NCBI RefSeq assembly: GCF_037478305.1 | Contig: NZ_JBBGAZ010000005.1 | Location: 1-64,000, forward strand | DNA: 64,000 nucleotides | Reading direction: 5' to 3' | Source: Cognatishimia coralii | GTDB lineage: Bacteria > Pseudomonadota > Alphaproteobacteria > Rhodobacterales > Rhodobacteraceae | Shown: one piece after another, positions 57,526 to 64,000 of the stretch | How the letters are laid out: each line of letters starts with the position of its first letter | Numbering within the stretch: position 1 is the stretch's first letter | Program-made: the position numbers and the translations under genes | Notes under the pieces: generated by a model | Database searches by the model: none | Told to the model about the DNA's origin: nothing | The model's input: only the letters and a program-made list of their open reading frames with translations

Positions 57526-58206
57526 TCACGAGGTCAGGCGATCCAAAAGCACTTTGGCAGCGGCCTGCTCGGCCAAGCGTTTGGACCCGGCCGTCGCCTG
57601 ATCGCTTTCCCCGTTTTCCAGCGTGGCCGAGATCGTAAAGACCGGCGCATGATCGGGACCGCTGCGGGAAACCGTTTCATACTTCGGAGGCTGCAACCCC
57701 CGCGCCTGCGCCCATTCCTGCAGAGAGGTCTTGGCGTCGCGCGCATCGGCCTCGACGCGGGTCACGCGGTCTCCCCAAAGGCGCAGGATCAGCTCTTTGG
57801 CGGCCTCAAAGCCTCCGTCCACATAGACTGCGGCGATGACCGCTTCCATGGCGTCGCCCAACAAGGCTTGCTTGCGGCGGCCACCCGACAGCATCTCAGA
57901 GCGGCCCAGTTTCAGACCCGCGCCCAAATCAATCTCACGCGCAACCTCGGCGCAGGTTTCTTTACGCACGAGGGCATTGAACCGCGGCGCAAGCTGGCCT
58001 TCGGTCGCCGCCTTGTCGGCGCTCAACAGCGCCTCGGCCATCACAAGGCCCAACACGCGATCGCCCAGAAACTCCAGTCTCTGGTTGTCAGACCGCGTCG
58101 GCGAAGACATGGAACTATGAGTCACCGCGCGCACTAAAAGCGCAGGGTCACCAAAGCGGTGACCCAGACGGTTTTCCAGAGCTTTTAGTTCAGCAGAAAG
58201 TTTCAC
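57526..58206 (-). CDS. rnc: Ribonuclease III
   Basis: A 226-residue double-strand-specific ribonuclease. The RNase III signature NQRLEFLGDRVLGLVMAEAL holds the catalytic acidic residues, with GDAMEAVIAAVYVDGGFEAA as the second set; the C-terminal dsRNA-binding domain has PPKYETVSRSGPDHAPVFTI and GSKRLAEQAAAKVLLDRL. It processes rRNA and antisense duplexes. It overlaps lepB by four bases (ATGA). Confidence 0.97.
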   Translation of the reverse strand: MKLSAELKALENRLGHRFGDPALLVRAVTHSSMSSPTRSDNQRLEFLGDRVLGLVMAEALLSADKAATEGQLAPRFNALVRKETCAEVAREIDLGAGLKLGRSEMLSGGRRKQALLGDAMEAVIAAVYVDGGFEAAKELILRLWGDRVTRVEADARDAKTSLQEWAQARGLQPPKYETVSRSGPDHAPVFTISATLENGESDQATAGSKRLAEQAAAKVLLDRLTS

Positions 58207-59042
58207 TCGATCGCCTTAAAGAAACGGTCGCCGCGCCATGTCCAGAAGGCAAAGAGGCTGCGTCCGGCAGAAGAGAACACAATCCGGTCCGCGCGCCCGA
58301 TCAGGTTTTCAAACGGCACAAAGCCAACGCCACCCAGCTGCTGAGGCACGCGGCTATCCGTGGAGTTATCGCGGTTGTCGCCCATAAAGAAATAGTGGCC
58401 TTCGGGCACATTGTAGATGCCGGTGTTGTCCGTGCCGGAATTGTCGATGTTCAGAACGGAATGTTCAACGCCGCCCGGCAGGGTTTCGATCAGACGGGTC
58501 TTCTCACAGGTGCCGCCTTGACCAACCGGCGCGTTTTCACAGCGTGGGAAGCGACCTTGCGGACCTTGCGCATCATAGGTTTCCTCAAACACGCCGCCAG
58601 CCTTCAGGCCAACCGCCGCGCCATTGATGAACAACACGCCGTTCTTCATCTGCACAGTGTCACCGGGCAGGCCGACGAGACGTTTAATATAGTCTGTGCC
58701 ATTCACAGGATGACGGAAGACGACGGAATCTCCGCGTTCTGGCTCGGAGCCAAAGAGGCGTTTGTTGTCGCCGTCAAAGATCCCGCAGATGTCACGCGCA
58801 TCAATGTCGATGCCAAAGCGTGGAATGCGGATCGACGGGCAAGAGGCGTAGGAATAGCCATAGCTCATCTTATTCACAAAAAGGAAATCGCCGATCAGCA
58901 GCGTGTCTTTCATCGACCCCGAAGGAATCCAGAACGGCTGAAAGAACAACGACCGGAAGATCCCGGCGATCAACAGCGCGTAAACCACCGTTTTAATGGT
59001 TTCGATAATGCCGTTTGGCTTTTTCTCGGCCTCAGTCGCCAT
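58203..59042 (-). CDS. lepB: Signal peptidase I
   Basis: A 279-residue membrane protease that removes signal peptides. After one N-terminal helix (TVVYALLIAGIFRSLFFQPF) come box B IPSGSMKDTLLIGDFLFVNK with the catalytic serine, box D GDSVVFRHPVNGTDYIKRLV with the catalytic lysine, and box E MGDNRDNSTDSR. It is coupled to rnc by a four-base overlap and follows acpS by 55 bases. Confidence 0.97.
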   Translation of the reverse strand: MATEAEKKPNGIIETIKTVVYALLIAGIFRSLFFQPFWIPSGSMKDTLLIGDFLFVNKMSYGYSYASCPSIRIPRFGIDIDARDICGIFDGDNKRLFGSEPERGDSVVFRHPVNGTDYIKRLVGLPGDTVQMKNGVLFINGAAVGLKAGGVFEETYDAQGPQGRFPRCENAPVGQGGTCEKTRLIETLPGGVEHSVLNIDNSGTDNTGIYNVPEGHYFFMGDNRDNSTDSRVPQQLGGVGFVPFENLIGRADRIVFSSAGRSLFAFWTWRGDRFFKAIE

Positions 59043-59097
59043 GGGTCACCCTTTGGGAATTTCGTCCGGATTTACATGCGGTTCCCGGCGCGGACTG

Positions 59098-59520
59098 TCA
59101 ACCCGGCGTTGCAGGATCGTGAGAGATCGGCAAGGCTTCGATCACCACAAAGGCCTGCGCCCAGGGGTGATCATCGGTCAGGGTGACGTGGATGGTGGCC
59201 TCGTGGCCCTTAGGCGTCATCTTGTCCAAACGCTCCTTAGCCCAACCCGTCACATGCATGATCGGCTGACCTGTGCGCAGGTTGCTGACGCTCATGTCTT
59301 TCCAGGCGATCCCCATCGCAAGGCCCGTCCCCAGCGCCTTAGAGCACGCTTCTTTCGCAGCCCAGCGTTTGGCGTAAGTGCCCGCCACGTCTTTGCGGCG
59401 CTCTGCTTTGCGCTGCTCAAGCTCGGTGAAGACGCGGTTCTTAAAGCGGTCGCCAAAGCGGTCCAGCGTCCCCTGAATGCGTTCGATGTTGGCCAGATCA
59501 GTGCCGATGCCTAGGATCAT
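59098..59520 (-). CDS. acpS: Holo-[acyl-carrier-protein] synthase
   Basis: A 140-residue phosphopantetheinyl transferase that activates ACP. The N-terminal MILGIGTDLANIERI and the central RWAAKEACSKALGTG hold the magnesium-binding residues. It sits between the pdxJ side and lepB of a block conserved across alphaproteobacteria, although here two extra genes separate it from pdxJ. Confidence 0.96.
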   Translation of the reverse strand: MILGIGTDLANIERIQGTLDRFGDRFKNRVFTELEQRKAERRKDVAGTYAKRWAAKEACSKALGTGLAMGIAWKDMSVSNLRTGQPIMHVTGWAKERLDKMTPKGHEATIHVTLTDDHPWAQAFVVIEALPISHDPATPG

Positions 59521-59568
59521 AAAGTGATTTCCTTACCGCCCCTTGGGGCTTGCTCGGGCCCAGATACA

Positions 59569-60015
59569 TTAATCCAACCAAGCGTCAATCTGGCCGGTCG
59601 CTTGATTCAACGTGAACAGCAGGTTTCCTGTAACGAAATCTCCGCTACTGCCGTCATAGGTCGACACCGGCAGGTCAAATATCAGCCCCACAGAGGGATC
59701 ATAGGCCGCATCCAACGCCTCAAAGGTAACGCCGGAAAAGCCTGCACCACCGCCCATGCCCAAGGTTTTACACTGACGCACACCAAGCTCGTCATAGGGC
59801 GGCGAGATGATCAGAATATGAAAGGCCGCGGCAGCGGGTTCCACCGTATCCAGCAAGGCCAGACGCACATTGCCATTGGCGAATGTACGAGAAAAGTCCT
59901 CCCAAGGCTCAACAATCGCGTCCGCGCGCGCTTGCCAGTCGCAATCGACGGCTTCTTGCGCGCCGGCCATCGATGCCGCCGACGCTACCAATGCAGCCAT
60001 TATCCAGTGTTTCAT
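59569..60015 (-). CDS. Secreted hypothetical protein
   Basis: A 148-residue protein with a signal peptide (MKHWIMAALVASAASMAGAQ) and two cysteines in the mature part (VDCDWQ and VRQCKTL) that could form a disulfide. The sequence between (FHILIISPPYDELG; GFSGVTFEALDAAYDPS) matches no family I know. Its start follows the LysE-type gene stop directly (TAGATGA), so the two are co-translated. Not part of the usual pdxJ-acpS block. Confidence 0.7.
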   Translation of the reverse strand: MKHWIMAALVASAASMAGAQEAVDCDWQARADAIVEPWEDFSRTFANGNVRLALLDTVEPAAAAFHILIISPPYDELGVRQCKTLGMGGGAGFSGVTFEALDAAYDPSVGLIFDLPVSTYDGSSGDFVTGNLLFTLNQATGQIDAWLD

Positions 60016-60633
60016 CTAAACCTCCAATCTCGCGGTCAGGATCTTGAGGCTGGCCGCCCCAAATAGTGCAGCGAAGATACCATCAAACCAACGCTTCGCT
60101 GCAGTATAGCCACGAACGATGGCCGGATTGGAAAATAAAATCCCATACCCAAAAAACACGAACATGGATGTTACAATCAAAAGCCCGAAAAGTTGCCAAA
60201 CTTGTGCGGCCCCTGCCCCAGCGGGCAAGGCAATCGCATAGATGGCGCCCCACGCCAGGATCGCCTTGGGGTTTGTGATGTGGATCAGAAACCCTTTCAC
60301 AAACAGGCGCTCAACAGAGACCGACTGCATCGCAAGCCCGCCGCCTTTGAGCGCAGACCTCAGGGATTTCACCGCCAGATACAGCAAGTATCCCGCGCCA
60401 AGATAGCGGATGATTTCAAAGATCCAGGCATTTGCCAGCATCAGGGCGCTCATACCCAATCCCGCAGCGACACCCCAGCTCGCGGATCCAGCAACCACGC
60501 CCGCGGCCATCGCAATTCCAGCCGCGCGCCCGCCGCCCATGGCGGCACCCGAGATCGCCAGAGTAGCAGGCCCCGGGCTTCCGCCCGCGACGGCCCAGCC
60601 CATCAAAATCAAGAAAATCTCTGCACTTGGCAT
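60016..60633 (-). CDS. LysE/RhtB-family amino acid exporter
   Basis: A 205-residue membrane protein with about six helices. The family signature GGSPGPATLAISGAAMGGGRAAG lies near residue 18 (given in two parts: GGSPGPATLAIS and MGGGRAAGIAMAAGVV), followed by FVKGFLIHITNPKAILAWG near residue 110. Members export amino acids or homoserine lactones. It lies between pdxJ and the secreted hypothetical gene. Confidence 0.9.
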   Translation of the reverse strand: MPSAEIFLILMGWAVAGGSPGPATLAISGAAMGGGRAAGIAMAAGVVAGSASWGVAAGLGMSALMLANAWIFEIIRYLGAGYLLYLAVKSLRSALKGGGLAMQSVSVERLFVKGFLIHITNPKAILAWGAIYAIALPAGAGAAQVWQLFGLLIVTSMFVFFGYGILFSNPAIVRGYTAAKRWFDGIFAALFGAASLKILTARLEV

Positions 60634-60703
60634 CGTTCTGAAACCTGTCTGTTCGTCAAAACACTTTGACCAAACAGACCACCAGAAGATGGCTAAGGCA
60701 AGA

Positions 60704-61444
60704 TTAAGCGACGACGGTGCGCGCGGCCTCCATCAGGCGGCGCATTTCTGCAATGGAAGCCTCTAGGCCGACAAACATCGCTTCCCCCATCAGGAAATGG
60801 CCAATGTTCAGCTCCATCACCTCTGGCAAGGCCGCAATCGGGGTCACTGTGTCATAGGTCAACCCGTGCCCCGCATGGACCTCTAGACCCAAAGAATGCG
60901 CATAGGTCGCCATATCCGACAGGCGCTTAAGCTCTGCATCGCGTTCCTGAAAGCGACCTTCATAGTGCAAATCACAATACGCACCCGTATGCAGCTCAAC
61001 AACGGCAGCCCCAATGCGCTTGGAAGCCTCAACCTGACGGGGATCTGCGTCGATGAACATCGAGACGCGGCAACCGACGTCCACCAATGGCGACACAAAA
61101 CCGGCCAAGCGGTTGTCGTCACCGGCCACGTCCAAGCCACCCTCTGTGGTCTTCTCCTCGCGCTTTTCTGGCACGATGCAGACCGCATGCGGCTTGTGGC
61201 GCAACGCGATTTTTTGCATTTCTTCGGTGGCCGCCATCTCGAAATTCAGCGGCACCTCAAGCTCAGCCATCAGACGGTCGATATCCTCATCCATGATGTG
61301 ACGACGGTCCTCGCGCAGGTGTGCCGTGATCCCATCAGCACCTGCCTTCTCGGCCAGTTTGGCCGCGCGCACGGGGTCCGGATAGGCGGATCCGCGGGCG
61401 TTGCGAACGGTGGCAACGTGATCGATGTTCACTCCAAGGCGCAT
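60704..61444 (-). CDS. pdxJ: Pyridoxine 5'-phosphate synthase
   Basis: A 246-residue TIM-barrel enzyme that makes pyridoxine phosphate from deoxyxylulose phosphate and aminoacetone phosphate. The start MRLGVNIDHVATVRNARG is diagnostic; HLREDRRHIMDEDI, VPEKREEKTTEGGLDV and HAGHGLTYD hold active-site residues. It precedes the LysE-type gene by 70 bases and follows the DUF2062 gene by 80. Confidence 0.97.
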   Translation of the reverse strand: MRLGVNIDHVATVRNARGSAYPDPVRAAKLAEKAGADGITAHLREDRRHIMDEDIDRLMAELEVPLNFEMAATEEMQKIALRHKPHAVCIVPEKREEKTTEGGLDVAGDDNRLAGFVSPLVDVGCRVSMFIDADPRQVEASKRIGAAVVELHTGAYCDLHYEGRFQERDAELKRLSDMATYAHSLGLEVHAGHGLTYDTVTPIAALPEVMELNIGHFLMGEAMFVGLEASIAEMRRLMEAARTVVA

Positions 61445-61524
61445 GGCGAGACTCCTGAATTCGATGTCTGAATTGGAAAATAGGGCGGATTCTGGAGAGG
61501 TAACAGCGATTCTCTTAAGTCCAG

Positions 61525-62193
61525 TTAGGACTCGGGCGTATCACTTACCTCTGTTTGCGCGCTGACCTTCGCCGCGCGTTCCTTCAGGGCTTCAAATTTC
61601 TTCTGGATCCCTTTGGCGCGGCGTTTCTGATAGGCCCGAATGACCGGCACCGATAGGTAGTAGGCAATCGTCGCCACAATAATGCCCGGTACGATGCCGC
61701 CGATCAGATAAGGGTAGAACACCTCGCTCCAGAAGATCTGCAGCCCGTGCCAATCCATGCGCGCATCCGAAAAGATCGCCCAGAAGTTATGCATGAGGTC
61801 TCCACCGGCATCGGTGAACTTGTTGATCAACGAGCGCTCTGACCCGCGTTCAAACTCTGTCCCCAGCAGGAAGTGGCCGGTTTGCAAAGACACGACGCCG
61901 ATCGGAATATAGGTCAGAGGATTGCCGAAAAACGTCGACAGCAACGCCGCCAGAAGATTGCCTTGTACGAGGCGTGCCACCAAAGCCGCTACGATGAAAT
62001 GCAGCCCATAGAACGGGGTGAAGGTCACGAAAACGCCGGCCCAAACTCCACGCGCGATCCGTTCCGGAGATCCGGGAAGACGCCGCAAACGATGACGAAT
62101 GTAATAGAACGCACGCGTCCAGCCACCACGCGGCCAGAGAAAATCCAGCGCGGCTTGCAGGATCGATCTTCTGTCTCGGCGCTTAAAGACCAA
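61525..62193 (-). CDS. DUF2062 membrane protein
   Basis: A 222-residue protein with two or three membrane helices and the DUF2062 pattern: RIARGVWAGVFVTFTPFYGLHFIVAALVARL (in parts) and FGNPLTYIPIGVVSL. A cytoplasmic basic tail ends with QKRRAKGIQKKFEALKERAAK. The family is common in alphaproteobacteria next to rsh and pdxJ, but its role is unknown. It lies 9 bases after the rsh gene, so it is in its operon. Confidence 0.9.
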   Translation of the reverse strand: MVFKRRDRRSILQAALDFLWPRGGWTRAFYYIRHRLRRLPGSPERIARGVWAGVFVTFTPFYGLHFIVAALVARLVQGNLLAALLSTFFGNPLTYIPIGVVSLQTGHFLLGTEFERGSERSLINKFTDAGGDLMHNFWAIFSDARMDWHGLQIFWSEVFYPYLIGGIVPGIIVATIAYYLSVPVIRAYQKRRAKGIQKKFEALKERAAKVSAQTEVSDTPES

Positions 62194-62202
62194 GAGCCCG
62201 TC

Positions 62203-64000
62203 CTATTCCTTTGGCGCAGCCTGTGGGCTTGCGCGGTTTGGGTCGCGTACTCGTTCAATCGCCGCGACGTCTGATTCCGCTTGCAGGGTCATCATGAGAG
62301 TATGCAGGTGCTCGGCATCTCTCAGCTCGACAATAACCTCAAGGGCATAGAAGTCGGGTTTGCGATCAGTAAATTCAAGGTCTGCAATATTCGCGCCCTG
62401 CTCGCCGATCAATGTGCAAATTCGTCCCAGGACACCAGCGTCATTGGACAGTGTCATTTTCAGCGTGGCACCGTGGATGGCTTGGTGCTTGCCAACCTCC
62501 CAATGCAGATCAAGCCAGCGTTCCGGCTGATCCTCAAAACCGATCAGGCGTTCACAGTCGATCGAGTGCACCTCAACACCTTTTCCGCGGAAGGTGATGC
62601 CAACGATGCGTTCACCCGGCAATGGCTCGCAGCACGGCGCGCGATTAAAGCTTTGGCCTTCGGTCAAACCGATCACCGCCTTGGATGCGGCAACCTCTTC
62701 GCCTTCGCTTGGCGTCAGCTCAGGATAGACCGCTTGCACGACCTCATAGGCATTCAGTTGCGCGCTGCCCAGATGCGCCAGAAGCACCTCGCGGCTGGAT
62801 TGAAACAGCTGCTTGGCCGCCATATCCAATACCTTCTCGGTGGCCTTTTTCCCTACTCGCTCAAAGGCAGACCGCGCGAGTTCATAGCCCAACTTCACAA
62901 AGCGTTCCTGATCCAGATCGCGCAGCGCACGCCGGATCGCGGATTTCGCTTTGCCGGTGGTGGCAATCTCTAGCCAGGTCGGTTGTGGCGTTTGCCCCTC
63001 GGCGGTGATGATCTCGATGGACTGACCGTTCTTCACCCGCGTCCAAAGCGGCACGCGCATGTGGTCGATCTTGGCGCCGACAATGGCGTTGCCGATCCGC
63101 GTGTGGATCGCATAGGCAAAATCAATCGGAGTCGCGCCACGCGGCAGCTTCACCACATCGCCCTTCGGCGTAAAACAGAACACCTGATCCGAGTACATTT
63201 CCAGCTTCACAGCTTCCATGAACTCGTCGTGGTCTTCTTCCGTGTTGAACTGTTCGGTCAAGGACCGGATCCAGCGCGCAGGATCAACCGCAAAAGGGTT
63301 CTCGCCACGCACACCATCGCGATAAGACCAATGCGCTGCAACGCCGGTTTCGGCCACATCATGCATTTTCTGAGTACGGATCTGCACCTCAACCCGCCGC
63401 GCATTGCGCCCGGACACCGTGGTGTGGATCGAGCGATAGCCGTTGGATTTCGGCTGGCTGATGTAATCCTTAAAGCGCCCAGGCACCGCCGCCCATCGCT
63501 GGTGGATCGCGCCCAAAGCCCGGTAACAATCTTCTTCAGATTTGGTAATGATCCGGAAGCCGTAAATGTCAGAAAGACGCGAGAAACTCTGCTCCTTCTC
63601 CTGCATCTTTCGCCAGATCGAATAGGGCTTTTTGGCGCGCCCAAAGACATCGGCCTCAACGCCCGCCTTTTCAAACTCTGCGATCATGTCGCCGGTGATC
63701 CGTTGGATCACATCGCCGGTTTCTTTCTGCAGCATGATAAAGCGGCGAATGATACTAGCGCGGCCATCGGGATTGAGAACCTTAAAGGACAGATCCTCAA
63801 GCTCTTCGCGCATCCACTGCATCCCCATGCGACCCGCGAGCGGGGCATAGATATCCATGGTTTCACGCGCTTTTTGCTGCTGCTTATGCGGCTTCATCGC
63901 GCGGATCGTGCGCATATTGTGCAAGCGGTCGGCAAGCTTAACCAGGATCACCCGCAAGTCCTTGGACATCGCCATAAACAGCTTGCGGAAGTTTTCGGCC
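62203..64000 (-). CDS. Bifunctional (p)ppGpp synthetase/hydrolase Rsh (partial)
   Basis: The last 599 codons of a RelA/SpoT homologue; its 5' end lies beyond the right window edge. Visible are the end of the HD hydrolase domain (VKLADRLHNMRTI), the synthetase domain (SDIYGFRIITKSEEDCY; PKSNGYRSIHTTVSG), the TGS domain (DVVKLPRGATPIDFAYAIHT) and a C-terminal ACT domain (DNDAGVLGRICTLIGEQGA-like). Alphaproteobacteria usually carry this one long enzyme for the stringent response. It heads the block leading to pdxJ, acpS, lepB, rnc, era and recO. The synthetase and hydrolase motifs that can be seen are intact. Confidence 0.95.
   Translation of the reverse strand, partial: AENFRKLFMAMSKDLRVILVKLADRLHNMRTIRAMKPHKQQQKARETMDIYAPLAGRMGMQWMREELEDLSFKVLNPDGRASIIRRFIMLQKETGDVIQRITGDMIAEFEKAGVEADVFGRAKKPYSIWRKMQEKEQSFSRLSDIYGFRIITKSEEDCYRALGAIHQRWAAVPGRFKDYISQPKSNGYRSIHTTVSGRNARRVEVQIRTQKMHDVAETGVAAHWSYRDGVRGENPFAVDPARWIRSLTEQFNTEEDHDEFMEAVKLEMYSDQVFCFTPKGDVVKLPRGATPIDFAYAIHTRIGNAIVGAKIDHMRVPLWTRVKNGQSIEIITAEGQTPQPTWLEIATTGKAKSAIRRALRDLDQERFVKLGYELARSAFERVGKKATEKVLDMAAKQLFQSSREVLLAHLGSAQLNAYEVVQAVYPELTPSEGEEVAASKAVIGLTEGQSFNRAPCCEPLPGERIVGITFRGKGVEVHSIDCERLIGFEDQPERWLDLHWEVGKHQAIHGATLKMTLSNDAGVLGRICTLIGEQGANIADLEFTDRKPDFYALEVIVELRDAEHLHTLMMTLQAESDVAAIERVRDPNRASPQAAPKE

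Noticed and set aside
1..64000. CRISPR arrays, prophage or insertion sequences
   Set aside because: No regular spacer-repeat pattern, integrase, transposase or phage structural gene was found on either strand.

Overview
The window looks like chromosomal DNA of a marine alphaproteobacterium of the Rhodobacterales (roseobacter group). Evidence: the chvI-chvG-hprK-rapZ-EIIA-HPr block divergent from ATP-type pckA, the conserved order rsh-DUF2062-pdxJ-acpS-lepB-rnc-era-recO, a methylsuccinyl-CoA dehydrogenase of the ethylmalonyl-CoA pathway, a TRAP transporter, and many small families typical of this order. I see no tRNA, rRNA, CRISPR array, insertion sequence or prophage.

Region by region. 1-9.1 kb: the start of an EF-Tu gene, a lipoprotein, a P450, parC (topoisomerase IV), an SH3 protein, an SDR, a small membrane protein with a cobalamin adenosyltransferase, and etfBA. 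9.1-12 kb: a DUF6473-like protein, 3-hydroxybutyryl-CoA dehydrogenase and an acyltransferase. 12-18.4 kb: the nitrogen-type PTS proteins with RapZ, short HprK and ChvG/ChvI, divergent from pckA. 18.6-19.4 kb: an orphan 2-oxoglutarate dioxygenase. 19.4-27.7 kb: an 11-gene thiamine operon (thiD-O-S-G-E-F-Y-tenA-Z-tenA-X), tightly overlapped and led by a TPP riboswitch. 27.8-30.9 kb: DUF1045 and phnM with a weak Pho-box candidate, and an rRNA methyltransferase.

31-49 kb is an accessory catabolic zone with five regulators: GlxA/AraC and GntR regulators sharing a palindromic operator; a DapA-like lyase, aldehyde dehydrogenase and FAD amine oxidoreductase operon; a non-pyrrolysine MttB-family methyltransferase; a Gfo/Idh oxidoreductase; a GntR-UTRA regulator divergent from a two-component flavin monooxygenase, aldo/keto reductase, flavin reductase and TRAP transporter operon with a perfect FNR-type box; and an AraC regulator divergent from a PhyH dioxygenase. 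47.4-52.5 kb: a Sel1-like protein whose 5' end overlaps a divergent di-heme peroxidase gene, then a 1068-residue self-sufficient reductive dehalogenase (RdhA core fused to an FMN/NAD/2Fe-2S reductase), which is the most striking gene here. 52.6-55.4 kb: methylsuccinyl-CoA dehydrogenase, a TetR regulator and a META-domain lipoprotein. 55.4-64 kb: the conserved recO-era-rnc-lepB-acpS-pdxJ-DUF2062-rsh block, with rsh cut by the window end.

Between genes there are two repeat types. One is a 22-bp palindromic unit present as a perfect inverted pair after the P450. The other is a composite 3' element (short GC hairpins, then a CACCC/GATATTT...GCAAGATGAAA motif) found just after the stop codons of last genes at four loci, twice as facing pairs that make long hairpins.
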